Under the pieces are notes generated by a model, which ran no database searches, was not told the origin of the DNA, and saw only the letters and a program-made list of their open reading frames with translations. A DNA stretch of 64,000 nucleotides from Pseudomonas sp. CROZ-RG-20F-R04-15 (GTDB taxonomy: Bacteria > Pseudomonadota > Gammaproteobacteria > Pseudomonadales > Pseudomonadaceae): NCBI RefSeq assembly GCF_022662375.1, contig NZ_JAKNQL010000004.1:124001-188000 (forward strand), given 5' to 3'. Position numbers and translations under genes: made by a program. Each line of letters begins with the position of its first letter. Within the stretch, counting starts at the first letter, position 1. This document shows, piece by piece, positions 10,057-17,556 of the stretch.

Positions 10057-11706
10057 TCAGGGATCGATCAGGTGCACGACGAATGACTCGTAAGGTCGCA
10101 ACATCACAAGTCGCTTGCGCAACGGGCCGTCCGGATAATTGCTGATCAACTCTCGCTGGCTCATCGATTCACTGATGACCGTCGCCGGTAACTCCACTTC
10201 ACAGGGTGTCCCGTAGAAGTTGTTCACCACCAACAGGCGCTCGGCATCACCTTCACGCACATACGCCCAGACTTGCGGATGTTCCGGCAGCAATTGTCGG
10301 TACAGCCCTTCGGTGATCAACGGCTCGTGGCGACGTAACGCGATCAGACGGCGGTAGTGATGCAACACCGACTCAGGGTCATCGAGCTGGTTTGCAACGT
10401 TGATCTGCGCGGCATTGGCCGGCACGCCGATCCACGGTTCGACGCTACTGAAACCGGCGTTCGGGCCGGCGTCCCAATGCATCGGTGTACGACCGTTATC
10501 GCGGGACTTCTGCATGATCGCCGCCATGTTGTCGGCGTCGCTGCTGCCGGCTTCGCGCTTGAGGCGAAAGATGTTCAGCGTCTCGACATCGCGATAATGC
10601 TCGATCGACTCGAACCCCGGATTGGTCATGCCCAATTCTTCGCCCTGATACACGAACGGCGTGCCCTGCAGAAAATGCAGTGCGATGCCGAGCATCTTCG
10701 CCGACAGTTCACGGTACTCGCCGTCATGGCCGAAGCGCGAAACCACTCGCGGTTGATCATGGTTACACCAGAACAGCGCGTTCCAGCCGCCACCGGCCTG
10801 CATGCCGGTCTGCCAGTCGGACAGAATCCCCTTGAGCTGAAGGAAATCGAAATCGGCGCGCACCCACTTCTGCAGGTTCGGATAATCAACTTTCAGATGA
10901 TGAAAGTTGAACGTCATCGACAATTCTTTCGACTGCGGATTGGAATAACGAATGCAGTGTTCGAGGCTGGTCGAGGACATCTCGCCGACATTGATCAGCT
11001 CGTGCCCTTCGAAGACTTCGCGGTGCATCTGCTGCAAGTACGCGTGGACATTCGGCCCGTCGGTATAAAAGCGTCGGCCATCGCTGTTGTCTTCGGGAAA
11101 GTCTTCAGGCTTGGAGATCAGATTGATGACGTCCAGACGAAAACCGCCCACGCCCTTGTCTCGCCAGAACTGCATCATCCTGAACACTTCATCGCGCACC
11201 TTGGGGTTGTCCCAATTCAGGTCGGCCTGGGTGTGGTCGAACAGGTGCAGGTAATACTGGCCGGTCTGCGCTTCATATTCCCAGGCGGAACCGCCGAACT
11301 TGGATTCCCAGTTGTTCGGCTGATCACGCCAGATGTAGAAGTCACGGTAAGGATTGTCGAGGCTGCTGCGCGCCTGCTGGAACCATGCGTGTTCGATCGA
11401 GGTGTGATTGACCACGATGTCGAGCATCAGCTTGATCCCGCGCTTGCCCGCCTCGGCGATAAGCAATTCGCAGTCGGCCATGCTGCCGTAGCTCGGATCG
11501 ATGGCGTAGTAATCGCTGATGTCATAGCCGTTATCGCGCTGTGGCGAACGCAGAAATGGCGTGATCCACAAACAGTCGACACCCAGCCAGTGCAGGTAAT
11601 CAAGCTTGGCGACGATGCCGAGCAAATCCCCCGTCGGGTTGCCGGCGTGGCTATGAAAACTCTTCGGATAGACCTGGTAGATCACCGAACGCTGCCAGTC
11701 TTGCAT
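10057..11706 (-). CDS. treC: Trehalose-6-phosphate hydrolase (alpha,alpha-phosphotrehalase)
   Basis: Splits trehalose 6-phosphate, the product of PTS uptake, into glucose and glucose 6-phosphate. It has 549 residues, close to E. coli TreC, and is a family GH13 (beta/alpha)8 enzyme with no signal peptide. Visible GH13 motifs are DIVVNHTS, GFRLDVIN (nucleophile Asp), NVGEMSS (acid/base Glu) and WCNHDQPR. The start MQDWQRSVIYQVYPKSF is canonical. It lies 21 bases after treP. Pseudomonas annotations often call this gene treA; periplasmic trehalase, a different enzyme, is excluded by the GH13 motifs and lack of a signal. Confidence 0.93.
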   Translation of the reverse strand: MQDWQRSVIYQVYPKSFHSHAGNPTGDLLGIVAKLDYLHWLGVDCLWITPFLRSPQRDNGYDISDYYAIDPSYGSMADCELLIAEAGKRGIKLMLDIVVNHTSIEHAWFQQARSSLDNPYRDFYIWRDQPNNWESKFGGSAWEYEAQTGQYYLHLFDHTQADLNWDNPKVRDEVFRMMQFWRDKGVGGFRLDVINLISKPEDFPEDNSDGRRFYTDGPNVHAYLQQMHREVFEGHELINVGEMSSTSLEHCIRYSNPQSKELSMTFNFHHLKVDYPNLQKWVRADFDFLQLKGILSDWQTGMQAGGGWNALFWCNHDQPRVVSRFGHDGEYRELSAKMLGIALHFLQGTPFVYQGEELGMTNPGFESIEHYRDVETLNIFRLKREAGSSDADNMAAIMQKSRDNGRTPMHWDAGPNAGFSSVEPWIGVPANAAQINVANQLDDPESVLHHYRRLIALRRHEPLITEGLYRQLLPEHPQVWAYVREGDAERLLVVNNFYGTPCEVELPATVISESMSQRELISNYPDGPLRKRLVMLRPYESFVVHLIDP

Positions 11707-11727
11707 GGCGCAACTCCTTCAATAATG

Positions 11728-13170
11728 TCAGGCAACCCGATAACCGGGCCGGACAATCTTCATGCTCAGTGCACAGGTCAGAACAAACGGCACGAGCATG
11801 GCAATCAGCATCCCGATGACGAACATCGGGATGTACTGCGGAATGATCGAGATGAATCCCGGCAGACCACCGACGCCGATGGCCGAGGCCTGAACCTTGT
11901 TCAACGAGAGGAACACGCAGCCCAGTGCCGAGCCGGTCAGCGCGGCGTAAAACGGAAACTTGTAGCGCAAATTGACGCCGAACATCGCCGGTTCCGTGAT
12001 ACCGAAATAAGCGGAAATCGCCGAGGTGGAAGCCATGCTCTTGTCCCGCGCATTGCGGGTCATCCAGAACACCGCCAACGCTGCACTGCCTTGGGCAAGG
12101 TTGGACATGACGATCATCGGCCAGATGAAGGTGCCGCCCTGGGTCGAGATCAATTGCAGGTCGACCGCGAGAAACATGTGGTGCATGCCGGTGATCACCA
12201 GCGGCGCATACAGCAGGCCGAAAATCGCGCCGCCCACCATCGGCGCCAGGTCAAACAGCATGACCAGCCCTTCGGTAATGAAGATGCCGATGTGGCGGGT
12301 CACCGGGCCGATCACCGCCAGCGCCAGCACGCCGGTGACGACGATCGTGGTGATCGGCACCACGAGTAATTGAATGGCGTTCGGCACGCGTGCGCGCAGC
12401 CATTTTTCGATGACACTCATCACGTAGGCCGCCAGCAGAATCGGCAGGATCTGCCCCTGGTAACCGACCTTTTCCACCTGAAACAGACCGAGAATGTCGA
12501 AGTACGGCAGTTGCTGCCCGTCCAGCCCGGCCACGGCCTTGCCGTAATTCCAGGCGTTGAGCAGATCCGGGTGCACCAGCATCAGACCGAGCACGATGCC
12601 GAGGATCTCGCTGCCGCCAAAACGTTTGGCCGCTGACCAGCCCACCAGCGCCGGCAGAAATACGAACGAGGTATTGGCCATCAGATTGATCAGGCTCCAC
12701 AGCCCGTCGAGTTTCGGGTAGGCATCGAGCAGGGTCTGCCCTTCGATGAACATGCCTTTGGCACCGAGCAGATTGTTGATGCCCATGAGCAAGCCGGCAA
12801 TGATCAGTGCTGGCAGGATCGGCATGAACACATCGGAAAACACCCGCACCAGACGCTGCATGGCGTTGATCTTTTCGGCGCTCTTCTGTTTGACGTCAGC
12901 GATGGTCGACGCGGCGAGACCGGTCTGCCGACGCAATTCGGCATAGACCTTTTCCACTTCGCCCGGGCCGATCACGACCTGATAGAGGCCGCCGGTGAAG
13001 AACGAGCCTTTGACCAGATCAATCTGATTGAGCGTGGCGCTGTCGACCAGACTCGGGTCCTTCAGGGCCAGTCGCAACCGCGTGACGCAATGGGCGGCCT
13101 GTTCGAGGTTGTCGCTGCCACCGAGGCTGAGCAGCAACTGCGCGGCGATGTTCGGATAGTCGTGGCTCAT
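11728..13170 (-). CDS. treP: PTS trehalose-specific permease EIIBC
   Basis: Imports and phosphorylates trehalose. It has 480 residues: EIIB at about 1-85 with phospho-accepting Cys28 in AAHCVTRLRL, then EIIC with about ten membrane segments (about 105-480), including the GITEPAMFGVNL stretch typical of glucose-family EIIC. There is no EIIA domain, so it needs EIIA in trans, which the PTS polyprotein four genes along can give. Start MSHDYPN at 13170 follows a GGAAGAAC purine stretch; the longer ORF runs into the promoter. First gene of the operon; operators and a CA motif lie just upstream. Confidence 0.94.
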   Translation of the reverse strand: MSHDYPNIAAQLLLSLGGSDNLEQAAHCVTRLRLALKDPSLVDSATLNQIDLVKGSFFTGGLYQVVIGPGEVEKVYAELRRQTGLAASTIADVKQKSAEKINAMQRLVRVFSDVFMPILPALIIAGLLMGINNLLGAKGMFIEGQTLLDAYPKLDGLWSLINLMANTSFVFLPALVGWSAAKRFGGSEILGIVLGLMLVHPDLLNAWNYGKAVAGLDGQQLPYFDILGLFQVEKVGYQGQILPILLAAYVMSVIEKWLRARVPNAIQLLVVPITTIVVTGVLALAVIGPVTRHIGIFITEGLVMLFDLAPMVGGAIFGLLYAPLVITGMHHMFLAVDLQLISTQGGTFIWPMIVMSNLAQGSAALAVFWMTRNARDKSMASTSAISAYFGITEPAMFGVNLRYKFPFYAALTGSALGCVFLSLNKVQASAIGVGGLPGFISIIPQYIPMFVIGMLIAMLVPFVLTCALSMKIVRPGYRVA

Positions 13171-13190
13171 GCTTGTTCTTCCGCTGTGGA

Positions 13191-13201
13191 TTGTTGTTAT
13201 T
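13191..13201 (-). promoter_or_regulatory. Candidate Crc/Hfq CA motif upstream of treP
   Basis: On the minus strand the treP leader contains AATAACAACAA, holding two overlapping AAYAAYAA matches about 20 bases before the ATG. This is the sequence type bound by Hfq with Crc in Pseudomonas catabolite repression. A second motif sits at the porin start in the same operon. Confidence 0.5.
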
Positions 13202-13219
13202 GGCAGCACGCCGAAGCGA

Positions 13220-13248
13220 AAAATACTCGTCTGTACGAGTTAATGCAA
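13220..13248 (-). promoter_or_regulatory. Candidate sigma70 promoter of the tre operon
   Basis: On the minus strand TTGCAT (13243-13248), a 17-base spacer and TATTTT (13220-13225). The spacer is almost exactly filled by the downstream TreR palindrome, which would explain repression by steric block. Matches to the consensus are partial (four of six in each box). Confidence 0.45.
13225..13240. promoter_or_regulatory. TreR operator, proximal to treP
   Basis: ACTCGTCTGTACGAGT: six-base arms ACTCGT/ACGAGT around CTGT. It lies between treP and the divergent GntR-type treR and recurs as its reverse complement 26 bases away. GntR/HutC regulators bind such palindromes; assignment to TreR is by position. 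Confidence 0.7.
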
Positions 13249-13250
13249 CA

Positions 13251-13266
13251 ACTCGTACAGACGAGT
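13251..13266. promoter_or_regulatory. TreR operator, proximal to treR
   Basis: ACTCGTACAGACGAGT is the exact reverse complement of the operator at 13225-13240. The two boxes are separated by ten bases, so a pair of TreR dimers could bind side by side and cover both divergent promoters, giving autoregulation. Confidence 0.7.
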
Positions 13267-13405
13267 TTGTTTATGGTTATTCCCGCCAGACCAAAGACGA
13301 ATTTTCCTACTGGACCTTAAGGTGATTTCCATCGTCCACATGGACAAAGCCCTACCCTGGCCGTAAGGTTCGAAGCTTTGAGCACCGTCGGCACCGAGCC
13401 TCCCC

Positions 13406-14110
13406 ATGAGCAAATACAACCAGATCTATAGCGATCTGCTGGCCAGCATCACGACCGAGCGCCTGGAGCGCGGCGCCCGCCTGCCTTCCGAAACCGAATT
13501 GATGGACAGCTATCAGGCCAGTCGCGGCACGGTGCGCAAGGCTATCGAACTGCTTCAGGAACGCGGTTTTGCGCAGAAAATCCATGGCAAAGGCACCTTC
13601 GTGCTTTCGACCAACCCGATCGAGTTTCAGCTCGGCGGCATCGTCAGTTTTCAGGAGACCTACCCGCGCCTGGGCAACGACGTCAGCACCGAGGTGGTCG
13701 AACTGAGCCAGATCCCGCTCGAAGGCGCCCTGCTCGAACACATCCATGCCGAGCCCGGCAGCCTGATCACGCGGATCAAACGCGTGCGGCGGATCGATGG
13801 CAAACGGGTCATCCTCGACATCAACCACTTTGTCAGCGACGTGATTCCCGGGCTGTCCCTCGACATTGCCGAGCAGTCGATCTACGCCCACATCGAACAG
13901 ACCCTGCAGTTACAGATTGCCTACGCCCAGCGCACCATCGAAGCCGTACCGCGCAGCAAGGACGATCAACTGCACCTGGACCTCGACGGCCAGAGCCATG
14001 TGATCGTGGTCAGCAACCAGACCTTCCTCCAGGACGGTCGTCAGTTCGAGTACACCGAGTCGCGGCACACCCTGGACAAGTTCTACTTCTCCGACGTGGC
14101 ACGACGCTGA
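13406..14110 (+). CDS. treR: Trehalose operon repressor, GntR/HutC family
   Basis: A 234-residue transcription factor. The N-terminal winged helix (about 1-70) contains LPSETELMDSYQASRGTVRKA and KIHGKGTFV, the GntR signature; residues about 85-230 form a UTRA effector domain as in HutC/TreR proteins. By family and position it should bind trehalose 6-phosphate and release the two ACTCGT...ACGAGT palindromes between it and treP. It is transcribed divergently from the trehalose operon. Upstream GTCGGCACCGAGCC gives only a weak ribosome binding site. Confidence 0.9.
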   Translation: MSKYNQIYSDLLASITTERLERGARLPSETELMDSYQASRGTVRKAIELLQERGFAQKIHGKGTFVLSTNPIEFQLGGIVSFQETYPRLGNDVSTEVVELSQIPLEGALLEHIHAEPGSLITRIKRVRRIDGKRVILDINHFVSDVIPGLSLDIAEQSIYAHIEQTLQLQIAYAQRTIEAVPRSKDDQLHLDLDGQSHVIVVSNQTFLQDGRQFEYTESRHTLDKFYFSDVARR

Positions 14111-14212
14111 CCCCCGCACGTTTCGAACGACAATGTGCGGTACATATGTAGTGCACTCCCCTTGAGTGAACAGGCCATGCTCGGCCCTCATTTTCTCAAG
14201 GATGGAGAAAGC

Positions 14213-17200
14213 ATGAACGCAGCCCAGCAACCTCCTCTGCCGAACCCGGCAGACAAAGCAGCTCTCAAGCGGATCGCCTTTACTGTCGTGCAAAACTGCC
14301 CCGGCTTGCAGGATGCCGCACGTGAAGCTGCGCGTGATCTGCTCGAAGCAAAAGGCTTGTCGAGCCTTGATCCGGATCAGGTGTATTTCCATCGTTTCAA
14401 AACGGCCCAGAGCAGCACCCGCTCGTTTACCGGGTGGGAGCACATCCGCGAAAAACCCTACGAATCAACGACGCTGACACAACTGGTGATTCATCGTTTT
14501 CGTGCCACCGACCAGGACAACGCCGATCTTCTCGATCTGTACGGCGGCTTCTATACCGAAGGCCCACAGGGCGATGATTTCGACGAAAAAAATGAAGTGC
14601 GCCTGCACGGCAATGAGGTCTTGAAAGCGTTCTGGAGCCTCGACTTCAGTGGTCATTACAGCGCCACTCTGACGGACTTCTGGAACAGCCACGCCGACGA
14701 TTTCCGCACCTTGGCCAAGTGCAACTTCCTCAGCCGCGCGGTGCAGGCGCGGGACCTTGGGCAACTCAGCGGCAGTGACTTTCAATGGCTGCTGGACTCG
14801 GTAGTGGGGCCTGTCAGCTGGCCAGTAACCCTGAGCATGCTGCAAGCGAGTCACACGCCGACGGGGGATGTATACGCCTTCGACATTGACGGCCATGTCG
14901 CCACGCAGCTGCTGCGCATCGTCGATCCCGGTGGCCGACAGATCATCTATCTGCCCAGTGAAACCGAGGCGTTCGTGATCAGGGATACGGCGGCAGACCT
15001 GCATTGGTGGGTGCTTGAGCAAATGAACGATGCGAACCGCCGCGCGGCCTTCATGGAGCACTTTGCACTCGCCGACCGTCAGCAGATGACCGAGAACGTG
15101 ACCGACCTGATGAATCGGCTGGTCGGCACCTGGGGCCGGGCCGACCATCACCTGATCAACCGCACAAACCTGCTGCTGACCGATGATGCATTCAGTTGGC
15201 TGCGTGACTCGACCCGCCAGGCGATGTTCGCAGAAGCCCAGTTGTCGCTGACATCGAATGGCGATCTGCGCAAAAAACTGTGGATCGGCTACCTGAGTGC
15301 GGGCCTCAAGGTGTTTGGGCCGATGGCCACTGTCGGCTGGCCGCTGGCGCTGCCGGTGATTGGTGCCACCCTCGCGAACATGGGCCTGAATATCGATCAG
15401 GCGCAAAACGGCAAAACCAGGGCCGAGCGCAAGGCCGGTGTACTGGGTGCGGTACTGAATGGCATCAATCTGCTGTTCAACCTTCCATTGCTCATCGGCA
15501 CCGGGCCGATGCTGGAAGCGGGCGCTGAGGTCGATGCGGCCGAGGCCGCTGAAATGGCCGAGTACAGCGAATTCCTGAACTCCTCCGTCGAGGCTGAAAA
15601 CCCGACGCAGATCATGGTGCCGGACGATGTCGACATTACCGTGCCGAACCTTGATGAAACGGTGCTGGTTCCAGCGCAAGAGGCTGCACCGCCACCGGTG
15701 CCTGAACGTTATCAGTGCAACGAATTGCTCGATGGCACCCCACTCGGCGAGGAGTCCGGTAAATACCAGGGTATTTACCGACTCGAGACTGATCCGCCCT
15801 ATGCCATTCTGATGAACGACAATCCGTACTATGTGCGTTATTTCGCTGACTCGAATGGCGCTGGCGACTGGGCAATCGTTGATCCGCAAAGGCCCAACCA
15901 GCTTGTCCACTCCTTGCCGATTCGCCTCAATGGCGCCGGTGAATGGGAGCGGATGCCGACGCTGGGACTCAAGGGCGGCGGTCAATGCATGGGCAAGCAA
16001 TGCGCCCCCGATATCGAGCTCGACACCTTTGAGCCCGCAACGCCCGAGACACCCGAGACGCCCATGCAATCCCTGGCAGATCCGCAACCGTCGACATCGC
16101 GACCGCCACGCGCTGTGCGCAGCGCCTACGATATCGATCCGACTGTGCGCCGCTCGATAAAGGGCTGGGCGCTGAACCTGGATGAAACCCATGCCCAAAT
16201 GCAAAACGACGGTGCTGGCGGTCTTGGCATCGAGGACCCGTTCGAGCTGTATGCGGTCGGCAAACGCCAACTGCTGCAGCACTCAGCCATAAGCTTTTTC
16301 AAGAATCTACCGTGGATTACCCAGCCTGCGCGTCCGTCGATCCCCGGGATCAGTCGCCTGATGCCAATGACCGAGCTCATCGACGGTATTTTCGAAAATG
16401 CTTCCGGACTGGTGGTGGGAGCAACCCTCGACCGCATCGCCACTCTGCGTTTTCTGATTGAAACCATGCCGGCGCTGGCCCGCCATGCGAAAACTCTCTA
16501 CATGCGTGGCCTGCTCAGTGACTTCGCTCAAGTGGAACTGAACCGCTACTTCACGAGCGGCGATATGTCTGCGGATTTGCAGACCTACTTGAGCAGCCTA
16601 GGCACGGACCCGGGCGGGCGTTTCAACCCGCTTGAACTGGTCAAGGTCGCCAGAAGCCACGGTGTTCGGCTTCAGGCCATCGACTGCGCGGCGAGCTACA
16701 AAATGAAGACACCGCTACCCTCCGTCGACGAGCAGATGATAGGCACCTACCTGACCAACGACATCATGACCGGGGATGCTTACCTCAACAGTCCGGAAAA
16801 ATGGATCGTAGTAACGGATGCTCAAAACACCAACACCTTCAGAGGGCTGGCGGGCGTCAGTGAATTGAAGAGAGGCATCGGCCTGCGTATTGATGAAGTC
16901 GCAGTCGATGAAGAACTGGGTGTGGATGTCGATCCGGGCATTGAAATACCACGCGGCAGCTCTCCCGGCAGTGCCGCCAGACCAGGCAATCTGGATCTGC
17001 TTCGCGCCGACTTGCGCTTGAAAGTCCAGGCACCCGAGGTGAACTGGAATGAAGTGACGCTGGAAAACCTGCTGCATCGGCGCGGTATGTATCTGTTCAA
17101 GAAAACCGGCGACGCCTGCACCCTGATCCATCGCAGCAAGCAAGGCATGCTTCAGCGCACTGCGATCACTCGCTTGAGCGACGGCAGTTTCTCCCTCCAC

Positions 17201-17308
17201 CGACCCGCCTGGCAGCGCGTGAACGACGTCGGATTTGCCAGCCTGCGAGAGATGTCCCAACGGCTGGTGGAGACAGGGCTGATCCTGCAAAGCCGAATTC
17301 CTGATTGA
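14213..17308 (+). CDS. Large DUF6543-type (dermonecrotic-toxin-like) protein
   Basis: A 1031-residue protein with no signal peptide. Start MNAAQQPP follows GGAGAAA; a longer ORF adds 26 residues without such a site. About 1-350 resembles the N-terminal helical domain of Pseudomonas DUF6543 'dermonecrotic toxin' proteins. Two hydrophobic stretches follow (about 361-390, 413-432). Residues about 510-600 hold a YRL...WAIVDP module ending in GLKGGGQ. About 725-905 resembles the Tiki/EreA-like domain of membrane-targeted effector toxins, but its usual Glu-His signature is changed (GATL at 736-739, LYMRGL at 762-767). Secretion route and target are unknown. No immunity gene is recognised; a TerD-like gene follows. 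Confidence 0.7.
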   Translation: MNAAQQPPLPNPADKAALKRIAFTVVQNCPGLQDAAREAARDLLEAKGLSSLDPDQVYFHRFKTAQSSTRSFTGWEHIREKPYESTTLTQLVIHRFRATDQDNADLLDLYGGFYTEGPQGDDFDEKNEVRLHGNEVLKAFWSLDFSGHYSATLTDFWNSHADDFRTLAKCNFLSRAVQARDLGQLSGSDFQWLLDSVVGPVSWPVTLSMLQASHTPTGDVYAFDIDGHVATQLLRIVDPGGRQIIYLPSETEAFVIRDTAADLHWWVLEQMNDANRRAAFMEHFALADRQQMTENVTDLMNRLVGTWGRADHHLINRTNLLLTDDAFSWLRDSTRQAMFAEAQLSLTSNGDLRKKLWIGYLSAGLKVFGPMATVGWPLALPVIGATLANMGLNIDQAQNGKTRAERKAGVLGAVLNGINLLFNLPLLIGTGPMLEAGAEVDAAEAAEMAEYSEFLNSSVEAENPTQIMVPDDVDITVPNLDETVLVPAQEAAPPPVPERYQCNELLDGTPLGEESGKYQGIYRLETDPPYAILMNDNPYYVRYFADSNGAGDWAIVDPQRPNQLVHSLPIRLNGAGEWERMPTLGLKGGGQCMGKQCAPDIELDTFEPATPETPETPMQSLADPQPSTSRPPRAVRSAYDIDPTVRRSIKGWALNLDETHAQMQNDGAGGLGIEDPFELYAVGKRQLLQHSAISFFKNLPWITQPARPSIPGISRLMPMTELIDGIFENASGLVVGATLDRIATLRFLIETMPALARHAKTLYMRGLLSDFAQVELNRYFTSGDMSADLQTYLSSLGTDPGGRFNPLELVKVARSHGVRLQAIDCAASYKMKTPLPSVDEQMIGTYLTNDIMTGDAYLNSPEKWIVVTDAQNTNTFRGLAGVSELKRGIGLRIDEVAVDEELGVDVDPGIEIPRGSSPGSAARPGNLDLLRADLRLKVQAPEVNWNEVTLENLLHRRGMYLFKKTGDACTLIHRSKQGMLQRTAITRLSDGSFSLHRPAWQRVNDVGFASLREMSQRLVETGLILQSRIPD

Positions 17309-17469
17309 GCCCGGCCGGTAGTACCCATTGTTCTGCTGAAGCAGCTTGTAACCGTTGAGATATGCAGCGACCTGACAAAAAAGCGCAACGTTACGTAGAA
17401 TGCCGCCGTGGCTATGGAACACCTTCCTTCTAAACCTCCTATGACCTAGGGGTTTCGCTCTCCACACCG

Positions 17470-17493
17470 CGCCTGCTTCCTGCAGGCGTTTTT
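17470..17493 (+). terminator. Rho-independent terminator after the toxin-like gene
   Basis: CGCCTGC, a short TTCCT loop, GCAGGCG, then five T. It separates the toxin-like gene from the TerD-like gene, so the two are probably transcribed separately. Confidence 0.75.
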
Positions 17494-17556
17494 ACATCTG
17501 CTGTAGACACGATGCTGCAGCTCGTCCGTGACGGCGACCAAAGGAGAAAATCAAGC

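Noticed and set aside
10057..11706. Reading treC as a periplasmic trehalase
   Set aside because: GH13 motifs, absence of a signal peptide and the adjacent PTS permease all point to phosphotrehalase.
10357..12369. A 670-codon open frame on the plus strand opposite treC/treP
   Set aside because: It runs antisense to two clear genes, with His/Arg/Gln-rich composition typical of the reverse strand of GC-rich coding DNA, and spans the boundary of two real genes.
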